Source of the DNA: Rivularia sp963920925
GTDB taxonomy: Bacteria; Cyanobacteriota; Cyanobacteriia; Cyanobacteriales; Nostocaceae
Direction of reading: 5' to 3'
Length of the DNA: 64,000 nucleotides
NCBI RefSeq assembly: GCF_963920925.1
Contig: NZ_CAWUDI010000031.1
Span: forward strand, 46,260 to 110,259
Translations under genes and position numbers: made by a program
Notes under the pieces: model-generated
The model's database searches: none
Told to the model about the DNA's origin: nothing
What the model saw: the letters and a program-made list of their open reading frames with translations, nothing else
Shown here: in pieces, positions 9,643 to 19,092 of the stretch
Numbering within the stretch: the stretch's first letter is position 1
Layout: each line of letters starts with the position of its first letter

Positions 9643-10635
9643 ATGATTAGCTCTGCAACCGCACCTCTTCCATCAACTCTCTCAAAAATTCCCGACAGTG
9701 ACCGCTTTTATCTTGTCTCAGGTTCGGCTAACATTGCACTGGCTCAAGATACCGCTCGTTATCTAGGCATTGATTTAATTCCCACGGTTCGCAAACAGTT
9801 TGCCGATGGCGAAATTTATGTGCAAATTCAAGAGTCAATTCGGGGTGGCGATGTTTTTCTAATTCAGCCAACTTGCCATTCTGTTAACGATCGCCTTATG
9901 GAATTGATGATTTTGATTGATGCCTGCCGTCGGGCTTCAGCACGGCAGATTACGGCAGTCTTACCTTACTATGGTTACGCTAGAGCAGACCGCAAAGTTA
10001 CTGGACGTGAAGCAATCACAGCTAAACTAGTCGCAAACTTGATTACTCAAGCAGGGGCAGATCGAGTAGTCGCAGTAGATTTACATTCTGCCCAAGTTCA
10101 AGGATTTTTTGATATTCCTGTAGATCATATCTACGGTTCCCCTGTTCTCTTAGACTACATTCGCAATAAAAATCTCTCCAATGTTGTAGTAGTTTCTCCC
10201 GATATCGGAGGTGTCGCTAGGGCAAGAGGATTTGCTAAAAAGCTTAATGATGCTCCACTCGCTATTGTCGATAAACGCCGTCAAGCTCATAACTGTGCTG
10301 AAGTAATGAATGTCATTGGTGATGTGCGTGGTAAGACTGCCATTCTTGTAGATGACATGATTGATACTGCTGGAACTATTACAGAAGCAGCAAAGATTCT
10401 TCGTCAAGAAGGAGCAAAACAAGTTTATGCTTGTGCAACTCATGCAGTGTTGTCTTCTCCTGCTGTTCAACGACTATCAAGTGGCTGTCTTGAAGAAGTA
10501 ATTGTCACAAATACGATTCCCATTCCAGAAGAAAAGCGTTTTTCACAATTAAAAGTAATATCTATCGCCAACTATATTGGTGAAGCTATTTTTCGGATTC
10601 ATAAAGAAGCTTCCATGAGTAGCTTGTTTACTTAA
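9643..10635 (+). CDS. prs: ribose-phosphate pyrophosphokinase (PRPP synthetase)
   Basis: A 330-residue enzyme making 5-phosphoribosyl diphosphate from ribose 5-phosphate and ATP, the precursor of nucleotides, His and Trp. The signatures are complete: YYGYARADRK region (ATP binding), VDLHSAQVQGFFDIPVDH (metal/ribose phosphate), VVVSPDIGGVARAR and the PRPP loop VDDMIDTAGT. Length is full for bacterial Prs. It sits with 66- and 59-base gaps inside an otherwise pure polysaccharide locus, which is unusual for a housekeeping gene. It may be the only prs of the genome or an extra copy. Confidence 0.93.
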   Translation: MISSATAPLPSTLSKIPDSDRFYLVSGSANIALAQDTARYLGIDLIPTVRKQFADGEIYVQIQESIRGGDVFLIQPTCHSVNDRLMELMILIDACRRASARQITAVLPYYGYARADRKVTGREAITAKLVANLITQAGADRVVAVDLHSAQVQGFFDIPVDHIYGSPVLLDYIRNKNLSNVVVVSPDIGGVARARGFAKKLNDAPLAIVDKRRQAHNCAEVMNVIGDVRGKTAILVDDMIDTAGTITEAAKILRQEGAKQVYACATHAVLSSPAVQRLSSGCLEEVIVTNTIPIPEEKRFSQLKVISIANYIGEAIFRIHKEASMSSLFT

Positions 10636-10694
10636 AGTAAACGACCATTATAAATCACAAAATCAAGTAATTTGGAAATTAACATTGAGTAATT

Positions 10695-12713
10695 ATGGTT
10701 ACAAAAGTCTACTCCTTCGATGTATTTGAAACGTGTTTAGTTCGAGTCTGGGCAAAACCCACAGATTTATTTTGGGAATTAGGAGAACAGTTCAGGCAAC
10801 AAAAATTAATCGAGGTATCAGCAGATTCTTGGCAGCAGATGCGGATAAAAGCAGAAAGCGCGGCCAGAGATGCATCGAAAACTGGAGAAGTCAGCGTACA
10901 ACAAATCTATCAACAATTAGCTCCTTTGTTGGGTTGGTCAACAACTCAAGCTCAACAAGCTATGCACAAAGAAATTGAACTAGAGTTGGCTTCTTTGCGT
11001 CCGGTACCCGCAATACAGCAAAAAATACAAGAATTACAACAAGTAAATAATCGGCTGATCTATATGTCAGATATGTATTTATCTGAGAAAATAATTCGGA
11101 CTTTTCTCAAAGAAAACAATGTCTGGACACCGGGTAGTACTTTGTATGTCTCATCCGAAATAGAAAAAAGTAAGTCAAATGGTAAATTATTTCAACATTG
11201 CTTGAAAAATGAGTCAGTCAAAGCGTCTGAGTTAACTCATATTGGAGACAACTTACACTCTGACGTGAAAATGGCTAAAAAACAAGGAGTTAAAGTTGAA
11301 CCCATTACTCAAACCCACTTAAATCGATACGAAAAACTGATTGCAGAAGACTCCAAATTACCATTACGTTTTCGCTCCCTGCTTGCTGGAATGAGCCGAT
11401 TGACCCGCTTACAGTCTCAAGAAACAAGTTTTGATAAAAAAGTTATTTGGAACACCACAGCAAGTGCGATCGCTCCCGTGCTATTCGGGTATGTTTATTG
11501 GTGTCTAGAAGAAGCTAAGAAAAGAGGAATTAAAAGACTTTATTTTGTTGCTAGAGATGGACAAGTTCTTCATAAAATTGCTCAAGAGATTTGTCAAAAT
11601 TGGAAATACGAAATTGATTGTCGCTATTTATATGGCTCCCGGCAAGCTTGGCACGCACCTTCACTTATGGAGGTTGGAGAAGCAGAATACTTCTGGATTT
11701 TTAATGAGACAACATTTTTATCAGTACATTCAGTTTGCGAACGGGTTAATATAGCACCAGAACAAATTGAAGATATTTTAGAAAAATTTGGCTTTGTTAA
11801 ATCCCAATGGAATCATAATCTGAGTTCTGACGAACGCAAGCACCTAAAACAAGCTTTTCAAGAACCACAAGTAGTAGAGTTAATTGTCGCAACTGCTACT
11901 AGTTACCGGGAAGCAGCAATTGGTTATTTTCGCCAAGAAAAAATGGGTAATGGGTTATTTGCAATTGTTGATATTGGCTGGACTGGAAGGTCGCTCGCTT
12001 CTTTAAGCAAAGTACTTAAAAGTGCGGGATTATATCCAGAATCAGGTATGCATGGATTTTACTTTGCTTTGGAAAAACGAGTTAAAGCATTTCCAAACGA
12101 CAAACTACTTACTTATTTCTATGACGGCGACAACCCTGTAGGCGATCGCGATCTAATTTGCCAATACAGATGTCTATTTGAATTATTTTTCGCCGCAGAT
12201 CATGGTGGTACAGTTAAATACGAACAATGTGACAATCAATATAATCCTGTTTTGCGCTATCAAAAGAATCAAGTCGCAATTGATTGGGGATTATACGTGC
12301 TTCAGAATGCCACTGTTGAGTTTTCTAAACAATTAACAACAAATTTGAGTCAGCAGGAATGTCCCGCCGAATTATTCATCGAAGCAACTAATGTTTTGAT
12401 GGAAGAGTTTGTGCAAAAGCCTTCTTTTGATGAAGCAAAAGTCTTTGGTTCTTTCTTGATGGCTGAAGATCAAGGTGAAAATATACTTTATGAACTATCA
12501 CCTGCTTACAATCTGATTGACTGTTTTCAGCTTATAAGTCGCGGTAAGCACCCACATCAGAATGTTTGGTTCCCAGCATCATTTAAAAGAAGCTATCCTA
12601 TTTTCAGAATATTGATGAATGAAAGAATAGTCAATATGACTCATCCTTTTAGAATGATTGGGGGTTATTTGAAACGTAGCATCTTCAGAAAACGACTAAG
12701 TAAAGCTACTTAA
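10695..12713 (+). CDS. two-domain protein: HAD-like hydrolase plus conserved C-terminal domain
   Basis: A 672-residue protein. Residues about 1-210 form a HAD-type phosphatase domain: motif I FDVFETC, motif II YMSDMY, a Lys in EKSKSNGK and motif IV GDNLHSDVKMA. Motif I has Glu where many phosphatases have a second Asp, as DVFET instead of DVFDT. Residues about 220-650 are a separate domain with FVARDGQVLHKIAQ, YGSRQAWHAP and DIGWTGRS. Similar two-domain proteins occur in bacterial polysaccharide loci and are annotated only as predicted HAD hydrolases. Substrate unknown. The next gene is a paralogue of the C-terminal domain alone. Confidence 0.75.
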   Translation: MVTKVYSFDVFETCLVRVWAKPTDLFWELGEQFRQQKLIEVSADSWQQMRIKAESAARDASKTGEVSVQQIYQQLAPLLGWSTTQAQQAMHKEIELELASLRPVPAIQQKIQELQQVNNRLIYMSDMYLSEKIIRTFLKENNVWTPGSTLYVSSEIEKSKSNGKLFQHCLKNESVKASELTHIGDNLHSDVKMAKKQGVKVEPITQTHLNRYEKLIAEDSKLPLRFRSLLAGMSRLTRLQSQETSFDKKVIWNTTASAIAPVLFGYVYWCLEEAKKRGIKRLYFVARDGQVLHKIAQEICQNWKYEIDCRYLYGSRQAWHAPSLMEVGEAEYFWIFNETTFLSVHSVCERVNIAPEQIEDILEKFGFVKSQWNHNLSSDERKHLKQAFQEPQVVELIVATATSYREAAIGYFRQEKMGNGLFAIVDIGWTGRSLASLSKVLKSAGLYPESGMHGFYFALEKRVKAFPNDKLLTYFYDGDNPVGDRDLICQYRCLFELFFAADHGGTVKYEQCDNQYNPVLRYQKNQVAIDWGLYVLQNATVEFSKQLTTNLSQQECPAELFIEATNVLMEEFVQKPSFDEAKVFGSFLMAEDQGENILYELSPAYNLIDCFQLISRGKHPHQNVWFPASFKRSYPIFRILMNERIVNMTHPFRMIGGYLKRSIFRKRLSKAT

Positions 12714-12807
12714 TTATTTGTACTGATATACCCACTTGTAACTCGAATAGATGAAAGGTCTATCGTAGTTGATTGCGTTAAATGCAAATCTTCATGACGA
12801 GAATTTT

Positions 12808-14211
12808 ATGATAACTCACCTAAATCGATACGAAAAACTGATTTTACAAGACTCCCAGCTACCATCCGACTTCCGCAACCTACTTGCTAAAGTCAGTAAA
12901 GATACCCGCTTGCAATCAAAAGAAACAAGTTTTGATAAACAAGTTATCTGGGATACAACCGCTAGTGCGATCGCGCCAATTTTATTTGGTTTTGTTCACT
13001 GGTGCTTAGTAGAAGCGAAAAAAAAAGGAATTAAAAGACTTTATTTTGTTGCCAGAGATGGACAAATTCTTCATAAAATTGCTCAAGAGATTTGTCAAAA
13101 TTGGAAATACGAAATTGATTGTCGCTATTTATATGGCTCCCGACAAGCTTGGCACGCTCCTGCATTAATGCAGGTTGGGGAAGCCGAATTAGGTTGGATA
13201 TTAGACAGCACCACGTTTTTATCAGTGCATTCAGTTTGCGAACGGGTAAATATAACTCCAGAGCAAATTGAAGGTGTGCTAGAAAGGTTTGATTTTGCTA
13301 AATCTAACTGGAATCGCAATCTTAGTCGTAACGAGCGCGATCAACTCAAGCAGGTTTTTCAAGAACCAGAAGTAGTAGAATTGATTTTAGCCACCGCTGC
13401 TACCTATCGTGAAAAGGCAATTGGCTATTTCCGTCAAGAAAAAGTCGGTGATGATTTACCTTTTGCAATTGTTGATATTGGTTGGGTGGGACGGGGACAA
13501 CGTTCTTTTAGTCACTTATTAAAAAGTGCTGGATTATATCCAGAATCCGGAGTTTATGGATTTTACTTTGCTTTAGAAAAGCAATTAAAAGCACTTTCTA
13601 CTGACCATCTGTTGGCATTTTATGCTAACGATAAACCAGAACGCCAGCATATTTCTAAACACAAACATATAGTTGAGCTTTTTGTTTCCGCCGATCATGG
13701 TGGCACCATGAGATACGAACAAGTTGGCGAGCAGTATATTCCTGTTCTACGCTATCAGAAAAATCAAACTGTAATTGATTGGGGCTTATACGTCCTTCAA
13801 AATGCTGCTGTTGAGTTTGCGCGGCAGTTAACTACTAATTTTAGCGAGTCAGATTGTTCCGTTGAACTATTTCTGAGAGCCACCGATCTTTTAATAGATT
13901 CTTTTATTTTTCATCCTTCTTTTGAAGAATCGAAAGTCTTTGGTTCTTTCTTAATCGCTGACGACCAAGGAGAAAAAGTACTTTACGAATTAGCTCCTGC
14001 TTACAGTGTGATTAATTGTTTGAAACTAGTGATTTTGGGTAAACAGCCATTTAAGGGTATTTGGGTACCTGCTTCACTTGCTAGAAGTAACAGTCTTTTC
14101 CAAATTATTCTTAATCCGAATATACTCCATATTACTCATAATTTGAGAGTTTTATTCGGTAAGTTAAAAAGTAGTATTTTTCTGAAAAAAATTAGCAACC
14201 AATCTTCATAG
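12808..14211 (+). CDS. paralogue of the C-terminal domain of the preceding HAD protein
   Basis: About 467 residues, aligning from its first residues (ITHLNRYEKLI) with residue ~220 onward of the preceding protein; blocks such as the YEIDCRYLYGSRQAWHAP stretch are identical. The HAD domain is missing altogether. The ATG at 12808 was chosen because homology starts there; an in-frame TTG at 12769 is less likely. This is a partial tandem duplication that has stayed open over the whole domain, which argues that the C-terminal domain works on its own. Function unknown; context suggests polysaccharide modification. Confidence 0.75.
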   Translation: MITHLNRYEKLILQDSQLPSDFRNLLAKVSKDTRLQSKETSFDKQVIWDTTASAIAPILFGFVHWCLVEAKKKGIKRLYFVARDGQILHKIAQEICQNWKYEIDCRYLYGSRQAWHAPALMQVGEAELGWILDSTTFLSVHSVCERVNITPEQIEGVLERFDFAKSNWNRNLSRNERDQLKQVFQEPEVVELILATAATYREKAIGYFRQEKVGDDLPFAIVDIGWVGRGQRSFSHLLKSAGLYPESGVYGFYFALEKQLKALSTDHLLAFYANDKPERQHISKHKHIVELFVSADHGGTMRYEQVGEQYIPVLRYQKNQTVIDWGLYVLQNAAVEFARQLTTNFSESDCSVELFLRATDLLIDSFIFHPSFEESKVFGSFLIADDQGEKVLYELAPAYSVINCLKLVILGKQPFKGIWVPASLARSNSLFQIILNPNILHITHNLRVLFGKLKSSIFLKKISNQSS

Positions 14212-14473
14212 TTTGATAGCTAATTGACACTGAAAATATAAAATGTGAAGCCCTATTGATTATTTATCAATATAATCAATCAAGATATTTTTTTTAATAG
14301 CTATCCACTACACTCCGATTTTTATCTGCGTCTATAAAAAAACAATCAGTTATTGTATAGAAAAATCAAAAAAACTGATTGCAAGTAAATATTTTTTATT
14401 CTGATTTGAACTATCTGCAACGAAAGAATATTTGCCAGAACTAAACCTATTTGTAATTAAGGAAACGTAAAAT

Positions 14474-15601
14474 ATGAAATTTGATTGGTTAATCATCGGT
14501 GCTGGATATTCTGCTTGCGTCATAGCCGAAAGAGTTGCGAATGAACTTGGACAGCGAGTACTAATTGTCGAAAAACGCAATCACATCGGTGGTAATGCTT
14601 ACGACTACTACAACGAACATGGCATTCTAGTTCACAAATACGGTCCCCATATTTTCCACACCAAATCTAAAAAAGTTTGGGATTATCTTTCCCAGTTTAC
14701 CGAATGGAGACCTTACTATCACCACGTACTAGGAGTTTTAGAAGGTAAAAAAGTTCCTATCCCCTTTAATTTAAATTCCCTCTACGCTCTTTTTCCGCCA
14801 AAATACGCGGAGAAGCTAGAGAACTTACTTTTAGAAAACTTTGGTTTTGGTGTCAAAGTACCCATTTTGAAACTACGTGAAAGTGCTAGCGGCGACTTAA
14901 AGTTTTTAGCCGAATATATCTATGAAAATGTTTTTCTTCGCTACACTATGAAGCAGTGGGGAGTGAAACCAGAAGAATTAGATAAGGCAGTAACAGGACG
15001 TGTTCCAGTATACATCAGCCGGGATAACCGTTATTTTCAAGACCCCTACCAAGCAATGCCCAAGCTTGGCTACACTGAAATGTTCAACAAAATGTTGAAT
15101 CACCCCAATATTAAGGTGATGTTGAACACAGATTACCGCGAAATTATCAACGACGTTACGTTTAACCGGATACTTTGCACTGGTCCGATTGATACCTTCT
15201 TCGATTATATGCATGGTGAATTGCCATATCGTAGCTTGCGTTTTCAGTTTGATACTTTAGACCAAGAACATTATCAAGAAGTCGGTACGGTTAACTATCC
15301 TAACGACTACGATATCACCCGTATCACCGAACAGAAATATTTGTCAGGGCAAACCTCACCCAAAACCACCTTAGTGAGGGAATTTCCTCAAGCTTATGTA
15401 CCGGGGAAAAATGACCCTTATTACCCGATCCTCAACGAGCAGAACCGCCAGCAACTCGATCTTTACCTTAAAGAAATAGAGAAACTCAACGGTTCAGTAC
15501 TTTTTGCCGGACGACTTGCAGATTACAAGTATTACGACATGGATCACGCAGTGCTACGAGCGCTTGGTGTGTTTGAAAAAGATATAGCAGGCAATTCTTA
15601 A
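14474..15601 (+). CDS. glf: UDP-galactopyranose mutase
   Basis: A 375-residue flavoenzyme converting UDP-galactopyranose to UDP-galactofuranose, the donor for galactofuranose in surface glycans. The FAD-binding GAGYSACVIAE motif is at about residues 9-19, followed by EKRNHIGGNAYDYYNEHGI and KYGPHIFHT, all characteristic of Glf. YTMKQWG and the C-terminal LAGRLADYKYYDMD, which contacts FAD and substrate, are intact. It implies that at least one product of this locus contains galactofuranose. A 262-base AT-rich gap precedes it and may hold a promoter. Confidence 0.95.
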   Translation: MKFDWLIIGAGYSACVIAERVANELGQRVLIVEKRNHIGGNAYDYYNEHGILVHKYGPHIFHTKSKKVWDYLSQFTEWRPYYHHVLGVLEGKKVPIPFNLNSLYALFPPKYAEKLENLLLENFGFGVKVPILKLRESASGDLKFLAEYIYENVFLRYTMKQWGVKPEELDKAVTGRVPVYISRDNRYFQDPYQAMPKLGYTEMFNKMLNHPNIKVMLNTDYREIINDVTFNRILCTGPIDTFFDYMHGELPYRSLRFQFDTLDQEHYQEVGTVNYPNDYDITRITEQKYLSGQTSPKTTLVREFPQAYVPGKNDPYYPILNEQNRQQLDLYLKEIEKLNGSVLFAGRLADYKYYDMDHAVLRALGVFEKDIAGNS

Positions 15602-15682
15602 GATTCAATAATTACAAGAGATACACGCTATTGAGTGAATTAATAACCTCGTAAAATATTACATGGAGATACGGAAAAGGCA

Positions 15683-16693
15683 ATGACAATAAGTACATCG
15701 GCGAAAAAGGCTCCTCAGAAAGATAATCACCGACTTCCGAACTTATCGAGTTTAACTGGGGAAGCTAAGAAAAAATGGATGAGGTGGTTAAACTTTAGCG
15801 GCTCTTACAAATTTATCAATAGAAGCAAAGGTAGTCAGCGTCTTCTGATTGTACTTGCTGGCTATAAAGATTTCCTTTGGCCATTGACTTTGGAAAGAAT
15901 AGCCAAGTTTGTTACACCTGATATTGATGTATGTATTGTCTCATCTGGTTTGTACGTTAATGCTTTAGCAGAATTCGCCCAAACTCACAATTGGTCTTAT
16001 CTTTACACAAAGACTAATAAAGTAGCGCTGGTGCAAAATTTAGCAATCGCGAACCATCCTAAAGCAAAATGGATTTATAAATTAGATGAAGATATTTTCG
16101 TTACTGAAGGATTGTTTGATTCTTTACTAGATGGATACTTGCATATCAAGCAAGAGGGGTTGTATCAACCAGGAATTTGCGCTCCCATTATTAATGTAAA
16201 TGGTTATTCTTACATACCTTTTTTGAAAATAATCAGTGCTGAGGATGAATACAAAGATAAATTTGGCGAACTAAAACACGCTGCTAGTGATGTTAAAGCT
16301 CAATTTGATGGAGAAGCTGCAAAATGGTTGTGGCAAAAAAGCCTTCCATTGGATGAAATTGGGGGTCGTATAAGAGCAAAACCTTTGAGTTATTCACCAG
16401 TACCTCATCGGTTTAGTATTGGAGCGATACTTTTTGAACGGGAATTTTGGGAAAAAATAGGTGGTTTACGCACTTCCTTTTCACAAGGGGGTCTTGGTCT
16501 CGATGAGGCACATTTATGTAAAGACTGTATGGATCTGTCTAGACCCATACTTGTAATCAATAATACTTTTGTAGGTCACTTCTCATTCGGTCCTCAAGAA
16601 GCTGCTATGAAGGAATATTTGAGCGAAATATATCCTCAGCTTTGTTTAAATGCAAGTAAAACAGATGCAAAAGCAAATGTTGGCGTTGCATAA
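15683..16693 (+). CDS. putative GT-A fold glycosyltransferase
   Basis: A 336-residue protein. No standard GT2 start motif is seen, but WIYKLDEDIFVTEG (about residues 131-144) resembles the DxD metal site of GT-A enzymes, and GAILFEREFWEKIGGL with GLGLDEAHL near the end resembles their acceptor-side motif. It lies 81 bases after glf and before two GT2 genes, which supports a sugar transferase. It could be a galactofuranosyltransferase given the position, but that is only an inference. Confidence 0.65.
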   Translation: MTISTSAKKAPQKDNHRLPNLSSLTGEAKKKWMRWLNFSGSYKFINRSKGSQRLLIVLAGYKDFLWPLTLERIAKFVTPDIDVCIVSSGLYVNALAEFAQTHNWSYLYTKTNKVALVQNLAIANHPKAKWIYKLDEDIFVTEGLFDSLLDGYLHIKQEGLYQPGICAPIINVNGYSYIPFLKIISAEDEYKDKFGELKHAASDVKAQFDGEAAKWLWQKSLPLDEIGGRIRAKPLSYSPVPHRFSIGAILFEREFWEKIGGLRTSFSQGGLGLDEAHLCKDCMDLSRPILVINNTFVGHFSFGPQEAAMKEYLSEIYPQLCLNASKTDAKANVGVA

Positions 16694-16765
16694 ATACCCA
16701 TACTTGTATTTTGCCATTTCATCAACCTGAAGACTAATTGAGCTTAAGAATATTAGGATTAGTAA

Positions 16766-17863
16766 ATGCAACAACTACAAACCAATCAACTGCAACCAAT
16801 TGAACTACCTCAGCTTCCCGAAAAACCTTTAGTTTCGGTATTGGTAGCCAATTACAATTATGCCCAATACATCAGTGAAACTCTAGATAGTGTCCTGAGC
16901 CAAACTTATCAAAATTTTGAAGTTATTGTTTGCGATGATGGCTCTAAAGATAACTCTTGTGAAATCATTGAAACTTATGTTCAGAAAGATTTTAGAATTA
17001 AGTTAATTAGCAAAGAAAATGGTGGAGTAGCTACCGCATTAAATACTACCTATCGTGAAAGCAAAGGTGAAATCATTTGTTTGCTTGATGCAGATGATGT
17101 GTGGATGGACACAAAGCTAGAAAAAGTTGTGGAGTTGTTTAAGTCCTATCCTAAAAATGGCTTTGCGATTCACAATGTAATTCAGGTTGATGGTGAGGGG
17201 AATTTACTCAAATCGACCTCCATGTTGAAGCGTTTAGCTTCCGGTTGGATGGGAGAATTTGCCTTACAAAATGGTGGATTTGTCTACAATATACCCCCAG
17301 CTTCTGCGCTAAGTATTAGACGGGAAGTTGCTGAATATATTTATCCTCTAAATGAAGCATTTGTCCGGAATGCAGATAGTCTTATTTTCCGCTTTGCTCC
17401 ATTTATCACGGTAATTGGATCTTCACTCGAAGCCTTAAGTAAGTTTCGTTTACATGGATCTAATACTACAAGTCAAGCAACTTTGACACAAGAATTTTTA
17501 GAGAAAGAGCAACTTACCTTAGAACGGGTACATCAAGAACAAAAACTTTTTCTGAGCAAAGTTTATGGATCGAAAATTGCCCAAAGCCTAACAGATTTAG
17601 ATCGTAGTGCCGCAGTTTGTCATGATCGCTATTTGCTTGCTCGCTTCAAAGGGTTACATAGTCAAGAACGACGAGAAATTTATCGACGACTAATTAGTAA
17701 TCCAGATTTTTACAACTGGTCAGTAGCTCAACAGTGGTTATTTAAATGGGGTGAATATTTACCAAACAAAATTTTTAAAGCGTTGTTCGATCAAATTTAT
17801 GGTTCAAGCCAGCTTAAGCGTTTATTCAGATGGATCGCCCAAAAAACTTATCAGTTCTCTTAG
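16766..17863 (+). CDS. GT2-family glycosyltransferase, tandem copy 1
   Basis: A 365-residue GT-A enzyme: PLVSVLVANYNYAQYI start, FEVIVCDDGSKDNS loop and metal-binding DADD at about residue 110. A long C-terminal part contains PPASALSIRREV and KFRLHGSNT. It is closely related over its full length to the next gene, including the unusual Gln-rich N-terminus (MQQLQ versus MQQQQ), so the two arose by tandem duplication. Confidence 0.88.
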   Translation: MQQLQTNQLQPIELPQLPEKPLVSVLVANYNYAQYISETLDSVLSQTYQNFEVIVCDDGSKDNSCEIIETYVQKDFRIKLISKENGGVATALNTTYRESKGEIICLLDADDVWMDTKLEKVVELFKSYPKNGFAIHNVIQVDGEGNLLKSTSMLKRLASGWMGEFALQNGGFVYNIPPASALSIRREVAEYIYPLNEAFVRNADSLIFRFAPFITVIGSSLEALSKFRLHGSNTTSQATLTQEFLEKEQLTLERVHQEQKLFLSKVYGSKIAQSLTDLDRSAAVCHDRYLLARFKGLHSQERREIYRRLISNPDFYNWSVAQQWLFKWGEYLPNKIFKALFDQIYGSSQLKRLFRWIAQKTYQFS

Positions 17864-17937
17864 ATTGTTATAAGTTTTTTCAATTTTATTCGCTCGAATC
17901 AAGTATTGATTAGTAGTTTATTTTTATGTAGGATTAT

Positions 17938-19077
17938 ATGCAACAGCAGCAAACGGATATATTGAAACCAATTCAACTTTCAGCATTACCAGCTAAACCA
18001 TTAGTATCAGTATTGATTCCCAACTATAACTATGCTGAATATATTGGTCAAACCCTTGAAAGCGTTCTTTGCCAAAGCTATCCTCATTTTGAAATTATAG
18101 TCTGTGATGATGGTTCTACTGATAATTCCTGTGAAATCATCGAATCTTATATAGATAAAGATGCAAGAATTAAATTAATCCGTCAGAAAAATCAGAAAGT
18201 TGCTGTTGCTTTAAATACAGCTTATTGGAAAAGCAAAGGCGAAATTATTTGTATTTTAGATGCTGATGATATCTGGATTAAACAAAAGTTACAACGAGTT
18301 GTGGAAGGGTTTCAGTCCCAAGACCGATGTGGATTTTTTATTCACAATGTGATTGAAGTGGATAGCAAAGGAGCGTCTATCAAAGGTAGACCTATGTTTA
18401 CAAAAATGGCAGCCGGGTGGATGGGAGTTTATGCTCTGGCAAATGGTGGCTATGTAGATAATATCCCACCTGCTTCCGCACTTTCTTTCAGGCGCGATGT
18501 TACTAATTTAATATTCCCACTCAATGAAGTTATGGTGCGAAATACAGATAGTCTTATCTATCGTCTCGCTCCATTAATTACTTCGATCGGCTCTACCACA
18601 GAAGTCTTGAGTCAGTTTCGTCTGCACGGTGCCAATACTTCTAGCGTGACTCTTCTGAGTGCTGAATGTATAAAGCGTGGACAGGAAAGCGCTTTCCTTG
18701 TACATCAAGAGCAGAAAAAGCTGTTGCAAAAGATATACGGCTCACAAATGGCTCACAAATTGACAGGTCAAGAACTCAATATCATCTGGTGTCACGAGTG
18801 CTATTTACTATCTCGTTTGCAATATGCGTCTATGGAAGAATGTCAACGGACACACCAGCAACTTGTTACTCATCCAGAATTTAATCATATGTTCAGTTGG
18901 CGTAAACCGCATGGATTTCTAGTTCAATGGCACTTACCAGATGCTTTGTTTTGGTTGTTATTTAACCAGATATATGGTTCAGGTCGCCTCAAACGCTTTG
19001 TCAAATCTTTGTTGTTGCCAAAATTCTCCAACTATAGGGGAGCAAGCACAAGTACAATCGCTGGCACTTTCGATTAA
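17938..19077 (+). CDS. GT2-family glycosyltransferase, tandem copy 2
   Basis: A 379-residue paralogue of the preceding enzyme, 74 bases downstream. It keeps the CDDGSTDNS loop, DADD metal site, PPASALSFRRDV and QFRLHGANT. The C-terminus is longer and ends in a Ser/Thr-rich tail. The two copies have diverged enough to add different sugars or act at successive steps. Donor unknown. Confidence 0.88.
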   Translation: MQQQQTDILKPIQLSALPAKPLVSVLIPNYNYAEYIGQTLESVLCQSYPHFEIIVCDDGSTDNSCEIIESYIDKDARIKLIRQKNQKVAVALNTAYWKSKGEIICILDADDIWIKQKLQRVVEGFQSQDRCGFFIHNVIEVDSKGASIKGRPMFTKMAAGWMGVYALANGGYVDNIPPASALSFRRDVTNLIFPLNEVMVRNTDSLIYRLAPLITSIGSTTEVLSQFRLHGANTSSVTLLSAECIKRGQESAFLVHQEQKKLLQKIYGSQMAHKLTGQELNIIWCHECYLLSRLQYASMEECQRTHQQLVTHPEFNHMFSWRKPHGFLVQWHLPDALFWLLFNQIYGSGRLKRFVKSLLLPKFSNYRGASTSTIAGTFD

Positions 19078-19092
19078 GCAGGAAAAAATATT

